From contig NZ_JACJHX010000014.1 in NCBI RefSeq assembly GCF_014138605.1, forward strand, positions 54,939 through 118,938: 64,000 nt of DNA, written 5' to 3'. Below the pieces are notes generated by a model, which saw only the letters and a program-made list of their open reading frames with translations, did no database searches and had not been told where the DNA came from. Shown piece by piece: positions 56,541 through 63,625 of this stretch; within the stretch, counting starts at the first letter, position 1; each line of letters starts with the position of its first letter. A program made the position numbers and the translations under genes. This stretch comes from Peribacillus huizhouensis. GTDB lineage: Bacteria > Bacillota > Bacilli > Bacillales > DSM-1321.

Positions 56541-57016
56541 TGTATGGCTTTCGCGTAGTAGATAAATTGCAAAAGATCAATAAAGATATTAAAGCTGGTC
56601 AATTAAAATATCATGCTAAACGAGTACTAGTTAGTAAAGAGTTTACATTCGATGCGGCTCACCATTTACATTGCTATGAAGGGAAATGCAAAAACCTTCA
56701 TGGTCATACCTACCGGGTTATTTTTGGACTTAGTGGTTTTATCGATGATCGAGGCTTACTTATTGATTTTGGCGACATTAAAGAAATTTGGAAAAATGAG
56801 ATTGAAATTTTTCTTGATCATAAATATTTAAACGAAACGTTGCCATTAATGAATACAACCGCTGAAAATATGGTTGTTTGGATTTATGAAAAAATGGCGG
56901 AAGCATTAAAAAATAGACAAAAACAATATGATGGAGCAAGGGTTGAATTTGTCCGTCTTTATGAAACGCCAACGAGCTATGCCGAGGCAAAAAGGGAGTG
57001 GATGGAACATGAGTAA
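56540..57016 (+). CDS. queD: 6-carboxytetrahydropterin synthase
   Basis: 158 residues. FDAAHHLHCYEGKCKNLHGH contains the catalytic Cys and the three zinc-binding His; LLIDFGDIK and LDHKYLNE follow, and ETPTSYAEA is near the C-terminus. It makes 6-carboxy-tetrahydropterin from dihydroneopterin triphosphate. The N-terminus is longer than in most QueD proteins. ATG at 56540 overlaps the queC stop by 1 base. Confidence 0.95.
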   Translation: MYGFRVVDKLQKINKDIKAGQLKYHAKRVLVSKEFTFDAAHHLHCYEGKCKNLHGHTYRVIFGLSGFIDDRGLLIDFGDIKEIWKNEIEIFLDHKYLNETLPLMNTTAENMVVWIYEKMAEALKNRQKQYDGARVEFVRLYETPTSYAEAKREWMEHE

Positions 57017-57737
57017 AATTCCTGTTATGGAGATATTCGGACCAACCATTCAAGGAGAGGGCATGGTCATCGGTCAAAAGACGATGTTTGTCAGAACGGC
57101 GGGTTGTGATTATTCTTGCTCATGGTGTGACTCGTCTTTTACATGGGATGGAACCGGTAAACATCTCATTAAGCAAATGGAGCCAGACGAAATCTTGCAA
57201 CAGTTAAGAGAACTTGGGGGAGACGGGTTTTCTCATGTGACCATTTCAGGTGGAAACCCGGCTCTGTTGAAGAATCTTGCAGGATTTGTCCAATTAATAA
57301 AGGAAGAGAACATGAAAACCTGTCTTGAAACGCAAGGGTCGAAGTGGCAAGATTGGATGCTTTTGATTGATGAGTTGACGATCTCACCTAAGCCACCTAG
57401 TTCAGGTATGATCACAAACTTTGACTCACTTGATATGATCCTCGATAAACTCATGTCAGACGATTTTTCAGGAAATGTCAGTTTGAAGGTCGTTGTATTC
57501 AATGAAGCTGATTTTAACTATGCAAAGGAAATTCATAGAAGATACCCTGGCATTCCTTTTTACATGCAGGTGGGGAATGATGATACGAAGACTGTAAATG
57601 ACGCTGAGTTAATTACCCATTTGCTGAAAAAATACGCAGAGTTAATCGAGCAAGTGATACAAGATAAAGAGTTAAAAGAAGTTAAAGTACTCCCTCAACT
57701 TCATGCATTAGTATGGGGAAATAAACGAGGCGTGTAA
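57009..57737 (+). CDS. queE: 7-carboxy-7-deazaguanine synthase
   Basis: 242 residues, radical SAM. The N-terminal EIFGPTIQGEG is typical of QueE; the cluster site is AGCDYSCSWCDS (C-x3-C-x2-C); the SAM region is VTISGGNP. It converts carboxytetrahydropterin to carboxydeazaguanine. ATG at 57009 overlaps queD by 8 bases; the frame open from 56928 lies inside queD and is not used. Confidence 0.95.
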   Translation: MSKIPVMEIFGPTIQGEGMVIGQKTMFVRTAGCDYSCSWCDSSFTWDGTGKHLIKQMEPDEILQQLRELGGDGFSHVTISGGNPALLKNLAGFVQLIKEENMKTCLETQGSKWQDWMLLIDELTISPKPPSSGMITNFDSLDMILDKLMSDDFSGNVSLKVVVFNEADFNYAKEIHRRYPGIPFYMQVGNDDTKTVNDAELITHLLKKYAELIEQVIQDKELKEVKVLPQLHALVWGNKRGV

Positions 57738-57753
57738 GAAACGAGGAGAATAA

Positions 57754-58293
57754 ATGATTAGAATTTTACTATATTTAATCGCCATTGTAACAGCCAATGT
57801 TGTGACGGCTTCTTTTGCCCCTTTATCTCTCGGTGTGTTTATTGTGCCAATGGGAACGCTATTTATTGGTGCAACTTTTATCCTAAGAGATTTGGTTCAA
57901 AATACATTTGGCAGAAAGAAAACCTATATAGCAATCGGAACAGCTTTAGCTCTTTCAGCGATCATGTCAAAATTGTTGGGAGACACATTATTAATCGTTC
58001 TTGCATCTGCTATTTCGTTTGTCATCTCAGAAACAACCGATACCGAAATTTACTCGAGATTGAAACTGCCGATGGCTTGGCGAGTTTTTTATAGCGGTTT
58101 AGTCGGTGGTTTCCTGGACTCTGCTATCTTTGTCATTATTGGCTTAAGCCCATTGGGTGCCAATTTCCTACCATGGGAAGCTGTACCTTTTGCGATTCTA
58201 GGTCAGGTAATTGTGAAGACGGTTATACAGAGCCTTGGTGCAATGGTCCTCCATCGCGTAATCATTTCGCGGAACCGAGTAGAGGTTGCTTGA
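57754..58293 (+). CDS. VUT family queuosine-precursor transporter
   Basis: 179 residues, six hydrophobic segments. VTANVVTASFAPLSLGVFIVPMG is split across helix 1 and 2; LRDLVQNTFGRKKTY is the family loop. YhhQ/VUT proteins import queuosine precursors such as preQ0 and preQ1. It starts 16 bases behind queE under the same preQ1 riboswitch, which supports the role. queF is not present here. Confidence 0.9.
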   Translation: MIRILLYLIAIVTANVVTASFAPLSLGVFIVPMGTLFIGATFILRDLVQNTFGRKKTYIAIGTALALSAIMSKLLGDTLLIVLASAISFVISETTDTEIYSRLKLPMAWRVFYSGLVGGFLDSAIFVIIGLSPLGANFLPWEAVPFAILGQVIVKTVIQSLGAMVLHRVIISRNRVEVA

Positions 58294-58421
58294 GTAATTG
58301 CAAAAACTCAGATACTGCTAATATGACATGAAAAGATAAAAAATTAGGAGTTAGAAGAGGCAGCTATTATCTAACTGGTATTTGATTTCATGATGAAGAT
58401 GATCTTTATTTAGATTTTAAG

Positions 58422-58475
58422 AATAGCCCTAATTTTGGTCATATATAAGTGACCAAGATTTGGGCTATTATTTTT
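58422..58475 (+). terminator. Terminator of the que operon
   Basis: AATAGCCCTAATTTTGGTCA and TGACCAAGATTTGGGCTATT arms, 8-base loop, then ATTTTTA. It is 130 bases behind the VUT gene. No gene is seen in 58294-58642. Confidence 0.85.
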
Positions 58476-58544
58476 ATGGTGAAAGGGCGTTTTACTTACT
58501 ATGTCCACCATATATCGGTTCCAGCATAATAAAATAGGATAGAA

Positions 58545-58578
58545 AAAGGAACCAAAGCCAACCGGCACTGATTCCTTT
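58545..58578. terminator. Hairpin behind the minus-strand remnant
   Basis: AAAGGAACCAAAGCC and GGCACTGATTCCTTT arms with a 4-base loop. On the minus strand it is followed by TTTTTCT, so it suits a terminator of the remnant at 58643-58795. Confidence 0.7.
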
Positions 58579-58642
58579 TAGCAAAATGAAATATAGTGTT
58601 TACTACTAGGATTGCCATGCATAGATCGTTTGGTGATCTTCT

Positions 58643-58795
58643 TTAGTTATCTCTATCTTCATTGTTATTATTGGTTCCTTCTTTAGTATTATTGTTATTA
58701 TCATTGCCTTATTTATTTTTTTCTACCTTATCACTTTCAAGAGAAGGTAGGCCTGATAAGTATCCAGCATTTCCAGGATTTTGCGAACCGGCCAT
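58643..58795 (-). pseudogene. Small Asn-rich protein gene with internal stop
   Basis: Minus-strand frame of 51 codons from ATG 58795: MAGSQNPGNAGYLSGLPS, then charged residues, then a TAA at 58709-58711, then Asn-rich sequence (GNDNNNNTKEGTNNNN) to the stop at 58643. No ribosome site precedes the ATG, and plus-strand coding begins at the same place, so the 5' end is probably missing. It may have been a small spore or surface protein; not identified. Confidence 0.4.
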
Positions 58796-59296
58796 AAGAT
58801 TGAAAGATTAAATAAAACACCAATAGAAATTGTTGATTTATTAAAAGAACAGGCTTTTCTTGTTTCAGCAGAAGACTTAGTAAACAACAATTATTATAAT
58901 AAAAAAAGATTAATAGAGGCAGTGCATCAAATTCTTAATGCTTATCAAAGTGCATTTGAAAAAGTCCTCAAAGTAGATGAGTTTGAGAAAATTCTATATA
59001 GTAAAGAAAAAGAAATTGATAATTTAAAAGAAGATGTAGGGTTTTACAAAAATAAGTATAAAGAAATGACAGTGCAGAGTACAACTATAAATGGTCGAGA
59101 AGAGCATGGATTGAAGGAAAACGTACTTGATATAGGGAAATATTACCAATAAAGACGAGAAAATCAAAATAGTGAAACAGAAAATGAATTAGCAGATCTA
59201 TTTAAATAGATGCAGAATTAAGAGTTTATTATTACTTATGAATATCGTGACAAAATGTACCAACCAAAATCAGTGGATTTTCAGCCTTATAAATAA
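58781..59296 (+). pseudogene. Coiled-coil protein gene, 5'-truncated with three stops
   Basis: The frame from TTG 58781 reads LNKTPIEIVDLLKEQAFLVS, YYNKKRLIEAVHQIL, then a coiled coil (KILYSKEKEIDNLKED). It stops at 59150, but the same frame continues as protein-like sequence (RRENQNSETENELADLFK, then EFIITYEYRDKMYQPKSVDF) to 59296, with further stops at 59207 and 59219. Each stop would be Gln after a single C-to-T reversal. There is no ribosome site. Probably a 5'-truncated, degenerate gene; family unknown. The 123-residue first part could still be translated. Confidence 0.55.
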
Positions 59297-59595
59297 TGAA
59301 GGAAGGAAAAGCAGCTTGGGATGCCTATCAATACTAGAAAGATGGTTCTGTTGTAGAATGGACTGGAGATAAGGGTTCTAATTTACCTCATTCTATTACT
59401 TCAATTACTACCTCTGTTCCAAATAAAACAGAAGCAGCTACAGATCATAATGCAAATGATATAGCTGAAAAAACAACTGATACAAAAACAAAAGCAACTG
59501 ATAATAAAACAACAAATACAGGAATGATTTTATCAATCATCGCGTTAGTTCTTTCTATCGTTGCTCTTGTTATGTCATTCATTAGAAGAAAATAA
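59296..59595 (+). pseudogene. YcnI-like (DUF1775) C-terminal remnant
   Basis: Frame from ATG 59296: KEGKAAWDAYQY, a TAG at 59335-59337, KDGSVVEWTGDKGSNLPHSI, then a Thr/Lys/Asp-rich linker and a C-terminal transmembrane helix MILSIIALVLSIVALVMSF with RRK. The AWDAYQ.KDGS.VEWTGDK block matches the C-terminal part of B. subtilis YcnI-type copper-related surface proteins (recalled). The N-terminal domain is absent. A terminator hairpin follows at about 59628. Confidence 0.6.
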
Positions 59596-59627
59596 AAAAT
59601 AGATAGAAATAAGAATAGGAAGTAACT

Positions 59628-59680
59628 AAACCAGCAAAACCCTGCTATTTATAGGTTTAGCTGGTTTTCTTATTTTTTAG
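59628..59680 (+). terminator. Terminator behind the YcnI-like remnant
   Basis: TAAACCAGC region and GCTGGTTT arms around a 24-base interior, then TCTTATTTTTT. Confidence 0.7.
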
Positions 59681-59737
59681 GTTATACAGAGGCTTACACA
59701 TTTAGTTAATATTCGAAAGTAAAAATGAGGGAATATT

Positions 59738-59815
59738 TTGAAAAAATTTATTGTTTTATTATTATGTTTATTTATTGCAATGGTCGGTTGCTCTAAAGAG
59801 AAAGTGTTGATTTAA
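59738..59815 (+). CDS. 25-residue lipoprotein-type signal peptide ORF
   Basis: TTG at 59738 behind GAGGG starts a frame of 25 codons: KK, hydrophobic core IVLLLCLFIAMV, lipobox MVGC, and seven further residues (SKEKVLI) before TAA. A clean terminator follows 35 bases later. It is either a lipoprotein gene stopped early or a genuine micro-lipoprotein; lipoprotein signal peptides are known sources of peptide pheromones in Gram-positives. No homolog is known to me. Confidence 0.5.
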   Translation: MKKFIVLLLCLFIAMVGCSKEKVLI

Positions 59816-59849
59816 AATAAAGTTCGATAATTTATAAAAAGATTGATTA

Positions 59850-59882
59850 AAAGTCCTGTATGATATGCAGGACTTTGTTGTT
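59850..59882 (+). terminator. Terminator behind the micro-lipoprotein ORF
   Basis: AAAGTCCTG and CAGGACTTT arms, 9-base loop, then GTTGTT. The rest of 59883-60106 shows no gene. Confidence 0.75.
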
Positions 59883-60106
59883 CCGCAATCGGGTCAGATT
59901 GTGGAACAACACATTTAAAGAAAATTGGATATCTATATTAAAGTTTAGAAGAGATTGCGAAGGTTTGCATTTAAACTAACAAAGCAGATTAATGGAATGA
60001 GAAATAAACAATCAGGGAGAATAATTTAGAAGTGAATTATATTATGAAAAAGTTGTCCAGTACAAAAAATACCGTTTGGGGTGATGGCGATAACCCTTTT
60101 AATTAT

Positions 60107-60147
60107 TTGACTCTTAATAAATTATATGTTAATTTGTATATGCAAAT
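60107..60147 (+). promoter_or_regulatory. MarR gene promoter with operator
   Basis: TTGACT (60107-60112), 17-base spacer, TAATTT (60130-60135), overlapped by the near-palindrome ATTTGTATATGCAAAT (60132-60147). The ATTTGTA half-site recurs in the palindrome before the oxidoreductase gene. Confidence 0.6.
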
Positions 60148-60162
60148 GAGAGGTGAAATCAA

Positions 60163-60600
60163 GTGAAAATAGATGATTCTATTTTATCTCTGTGTTTATT
60201 TTTTACATCGAATCGTTTTTCTCGTTATATGACGAAGATTGCAGAAGATGCTTTTGCAGAGACTAATCTGTCTCCTTCTTACATTTATCTCTTAATAGTG
60301 GTGTATCAATATCCTGGAATCACGCAAAAAAAACTTTGTGATAAATTGTCAATTGCACCTTCCACAAGTACTAGATTTATTAATAAACTCGAAAAACTCA
60401 ACTTAGTTTATCGACGTTCAGAATGGAAAGAAACGCATATACATTTATCAGAAAAAGGTGTAGAGCTTTGTGAGAAAATGGATGAATGTTTTGATGAACT
60501 TCACAAACGGTATGCTTCTATTTTGGGAGAAGAAAAAAGTAATGAGCTTGCAAAAATCCTTTACGAATCAAGTGAAATAATAAAAAAAGAGAAGTTCTAA
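60163..60600 (+). CDS. MarR family transcriptional regulator
   Basis: 145 residues, winged helix-turn-helix. GITQKKLCDKLSIAPSTSTR is the recognition helix region and LVYRRSEWKETHIHLSEKG the wing. MarR proteins sense phenolic or electrophilic ligands. GTG at 60163 lies behind GAGAGGTGAA. Shared operator-like palindromes before this gene and before the quinone-oxidoreductase-type gene suggest it represses both. Confidence 0.92.
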   Translation: MKIDDSILSLCLFFTSNRFSRYMTKIAEDAFAETNLSPSYIYLLIVVYQYPGITQKKLCDKLSIAPSTSTRFINKLEKLNLVYRRSEWKETHIHLSEKGVELCEKMDECFDELHKRYASILGEEKSNELAKILYESSEIIKKEKF

Positions 60601-60615
60601 CTCTTTTTTTCACCA

Positions 60616-60637
60616 ATCATTTGTATGTACAAATGAT
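60616..60637. promoter_or_regulatory. MarR operator before the oxidoreductase gene
   Basis: Perfect arms ATCATTTGTA and TACAAATGAT separated by TG. It lies between the MarR gene and the YhdH-type gene and shares ATTTGTA with the site at 60132. Confidence 0.7.
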
Positions 60638-60675
60638 TTGCGATTATATCATGAAGAGAGGAGATGATTAAGAAA

Positions 60676-61662
60676 ATGAATACTTTTCAAGCAATGGTGC
60701 TCGATAAAATTGGTGATCAAACTAAGCTAGAAATGAAACAATTGAGCATGGATGATTTACCAGACGGGGAAGTAACAATTCGCGTAGCTTATTCTAGTGT
60801 GAATTTTAAAGACGGTATAGTGTCCATCCGAAATCAATTTGTAGAGTCCTATCCTTTAGTGCCAGGAATAGATTTAGCTGGAACGATTATTAATTCAACA
60901 GATGAACGATTTAAAACAGGTGATGAAGTCATTGTGACTAGTTATAAGTTAGGAACAGGACATTTTGGTGGATTTAGCGAAATGGCACGTGTACCTGCAG
61001 AGTGGGTTGTTCCTCTTCCAAAAGGATTGTCTTTAAAAGAAGCCATGATACTTGGAACAGCTGGGTTTACCGCAGCATTATCCGTTCAAAGGCTTGAAGA
61101 TAATGAATTGGAACCTGGCCAGGGACCAGTTTTAGTAGCAGGTGCTACAGGTGGAGTGGGCAGTATTGCAGTCAATATCTTGGCTAAAAGAGGGTATGAA
61201 GTGGTCGCTGGTACAGGTAAATCTAATGAAGAGGCCTATTTAAAAGGATTAGGGGCTAAACAAATTTTGAATCGTCATGAAATAATAGATACAGATCAAA
61301 CACCAATTCGTGAAGAAAAATGGGCTGGTGCTATCGATCCCGTTGGTGGGAAAACTCTTCAATATATATTAAGTACCTTGAAATATGGAGGGTCTGTAGC
61401 TACATGTGGTTTAACAAGTGGGATAGGAGTGTCCACAACAGTTCTTCCTTACATATCAAGAGGCGTCAATTGGCTTGGTATTGACTCGGTTGAATGTCCA
61501 ATGAATAAGCGCTTAAAGGTTTGGAATCGTCTTGGGGATGATTTAAAACCAACAACGTTAAATGAAGACCTGGTAAATGAAATTTCATTAAAAGAGCTTC
61601 CAGGAGTATTAGCTGATATTTTAGAAGGAAAAGTACGTGGAAGAACGCTTGTTAAACTATAA
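60676..61662 (+). CDS. YhdH/YhfP family quinone oxidoreductase (acrylyl-CoA reductase type)
   Basis: 328 residues, zinc-independent MDR family. VAYSSVNFKDGIVS, PGIDLAGTI, GTAGFTAALSVQRLE, NADPH motif VAGATGGVGSIAVNILAK and the family-specific GIDSVECPM with SRGVNWLG are visible. B. subtilis YhfP is close. Relatives reduce acrylyl-CoA or quinones and other enones. ATG 60664 lies too close to GGAG; 60676 is preferred. Probably under MarR control. Confidence 0.92.
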   Translation: MNTFQAMVLDKIGDQTKLEMKQLSMDDLPDGEVTIRVAYSSVNFKDGIVSIRNQFVESYPLVPGIDLAGTIINSTDERFKTGDEVIVTSYKLGTGHFGGFSEMARVPAEWVVPLPKGLSLKEAMILGTAGFTAALSVQRLEDNELEPGQGPVLVAGATGGVGSIAVNILAKRGYEVVAGTGKSNEEAYLKGLGAKQILNRHEIIDTDQTPIREEKWAGAIDPVGGKTLQYILSTLKYGGSVATCGLTSGIGVSTTVLPYISRGVNWLGIDSVECPMNKRLKVWNRLGDDLKPTTLNEDLVNEISLKELPGVLADILEGKVRGRTLVKL

Positions 61663-61861
61663 AAAGCTCAGTTCAAAGGACAACATAGAGATACAAAGTT
61701 TTGATTTGAGTATGTATGTTTTAATGTAATCATTTTTTAAACTAGTATCTAAGCAGGAAATTACATTTTTTCTCTCATTGTTCATGATTATTTAAGAAAT
61801 GTCTAATACTAGTATTTGATGAAGCTTATTAGCCAAATAATATACTCGGAGGTTATTTGAA

Positions 61862-62446
61862 ATGAAACATCTGATTGTTTATGCACATCCATACCCTGAA
61901 AGTTTAAATCACGCGATTTTGGAAACAACAGTGAATACATTAAAAAAGAATGATAATGAGGTTGTTGTTCGTGATTTATATGCACTTGATTTTCAACCTG
62001 TCCTGAAACCAGAAGATACAGCCGCTATGAAAGCAGGAAATACACCTAATGATATTAAAACGGAACAAGAATTTATTGCTGAAGCAGACGTTATAACATT
62101 TATTTACCCTATTTGGTGGACAGGTCTTCCAGCAATTTTAAAAGGATACGTAGATCGAGTATTTGCATTTGGATTTGCTTATTCTGCTGGGGAAGAAGGT
62201 ACAATTAAGCTATTGAAAGGTAAAAAAGGTCTTATCATCAATACTCATGGTCATCCCAATGAGGTTTACGATGAGATGGGTATGACAGCAGGTCTGAAAG
62301 TCACTTCTGACACTGGAATATTTGATTTTACTGGAATTGAGCCTGTGGACCATTTACTATTCGGAAGTATTGGATACCTTGATGAAGAAGCATATAAAGG
62401 CATGTTAAAGAAAGTGGAAGATACAATTAATTCCCATTTCTCATAA
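61862..62446 (+). CDS. NAD(P)H-dependent flavin oxidoreductase (NQO1/flavodoxin-like)
   Basis: 194 residues. LIVYAHPYPESLNHAI at the N-terminus (flavin phosphate site), FIYPIWWTGLPAILKGYVDR with the family WW-x-PA motif, and INTHGHPNEVY. It is an NQO/MdaB-type quinone reductase binding FMN or FAD. ATG at 61862 lies behind GGAGG. It follows the YhdH-type gene by 200 bases, so has its own promoter. Both enzymes detoxify quinones or enones, consistent with MarR. Confidence 0.92.
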   Translation: MKHLIVYAHPYPESLNHAILETTVNTLKKNDNEVVVRDLYALDFQPVLKPEDTAAMKAGNTPNDIKTEQEFIAEADVITFIYPIWWTGLPAILKGYVDRVFAFGFAYSAGEEGTIKLLKGKKGLIINTHGHPNEVYDEMGMTAGLKVTSDTGIFDFTGIEPVDHLLFGSIGYLDEEAYKGMLKKVEDTINSHFS

Positions 62447-62564
62447 ACATATACAAATATTGAAAAGGATTTTATGTCACTAAACTGGGAGCTTTTCCGC
62501 AATATTTTAATTTCTGAGTATTGTTAACCGATCTTCCATTAAAGGGCGCGATTGTGAAATAAAG

Positions 62565-62608
62565 AAAGCCCAATTTCTCGTTTATAATACTGAGGAATTA
62601 GGCTTTTA
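62565..62608 (+). terminator. Terminator of the flavin oxidoreductase
   Basis: AAAGCCCAATTTCTC and GAGGAATTAGGCTTT arms, then TAAC. On the minus strand about 62612-62720 reads as protein-like sequence (VQALKYVVIRPFNNV) without a start, resembling a segment at about 63460-63500. Confidence 0.65.
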
Positions 62609-62857
62609 ACATTATTAAATGGTCTGATAACCACGTACTTTAAAGCTTGCACATACATGATACCGGATGCAGCTCCTTTTTTTGTTGCCACAAAAGAGGT
62701 ACCAGTACATATAAGACGGGTTATATGTACTCTGTTCTTTTCAAAAGTCTCTGTTAAAGTTTTTTCTAAATTCTAATAAAAAAGTATCCGATTAATCGGA
62801 TACATACTTAAGGATGCCGTGTAAATAAACGGAGTATTCTCGCTGCACATACTCTTT

Positions 62858-63004
62858 TTATTTAATTTTTCCTTCTCTCTCTAATTCTTTAACTAATTCT
62901 TCAATCTTATTTTCATCTTCTTTAGTATTCTTGGGAATTTCTAGTGAAAATAAATTACCTTGATGCGCACTCTGAAGCCTTTTTAATAGTTTCTCTTTAT
63001 TCAT
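62858..63004 (-). CDS. Small 48-residue charged protein
   Basis: Minus-strand ATG at 63004 behind AAAGGGGA. The product MNKEKLLKRLQSAHQGNL... is strongly helical, rich in Lys and Glu, and ends LVKELEREGKIK. No Cys or membrane helix. A clean ribosome site and protein-like composition support a real gene. Function unknown; isolated from other genes. Confidence 0.65.
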   Translation of the reverse strand: MNKEKLLKRLQSAHQGNLFSLEIPKNTKEDENKIEELVKELEREGKIK

Positions 63005-63239
63005 TGAGGTATCCCCTTTTATCAACTCTTAGCAAAAATAAAAACTTAAATGTTGCTCTGAATAATTATATCCAATTAAACTTATAAGAAAAGGGAGAAT
63101 GAGAGTTTATTCTTGTTATCAATGAGAATCTGTTACATGTCCATTTTAATTCATTATTTTTCAGGAAGGTTCATTTAAATGGCATCGATTATCGTTACTT
63201 GAGTTATGTAATACCTTTACTAGCAGATGTGCAAGATTG

Positions 63240-63446
63240 TTATTTATCCTTATTGTCACTGTCAAGAATCAGTTGTTCTTTACGGTTAAGAGCAAGGGTA
63301 CCTGGTGAAAGTAAATCTTAGTTATGACTAAATAAGCTCCCTTGCTCAATATCAATATATTTCACGTTATATTCATTTGTGATGCTCGAGTAGTCTTTAG
63401 GTGCGGTTTTTCTTTAGATGGTTTTATAGATAAAGGCTTCAAGCAT
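63240..63446 (-). pseudogene. Minus-strand coding remnant with two stops
   Basis: 69-codon frame from ATG 63446 with TAA at 63414-63416 and 63318-63320. Translation between is clearly protein-like (APKDYSSITNEYNVKYIDIE, GTLALNRKEQLILDSD). Both stops are a C-to-T change from CAA. No ribosome site. Upstream, about 63455-63570 on the same strand also reads as protein (KGTANGTGTYGM, then VVIGPFNAVVLPP). Family not recognised. Confidence 0.4.
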
Positions 63447-63600
63447 ACTTCGGGCGGCAGCACTACAGCATTAAATGGCCCGATAACCACGATTTGTACG
63501 GCTAGCGCCTACATTCCGTAGGTTCCTGTTCCATTTGCGGTTCCCTTCATACCGAACGAACCGAAGTACTGAAGATCAAAGAGATAAAGACGAAAGGAAT

Positions 63601-63625
63601 GCAGCCATCCGGCTGCTTTTTATTT
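63601..63625 (+). terminator. Orphan terminator hairpin at the intron insertion point
   Basis: GCAGCC-ATCC-GGCTGC followed by TTTTTATTT. No gene precedes it on this strand; the group II intron begins immediately after. Confidence 0.75.
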
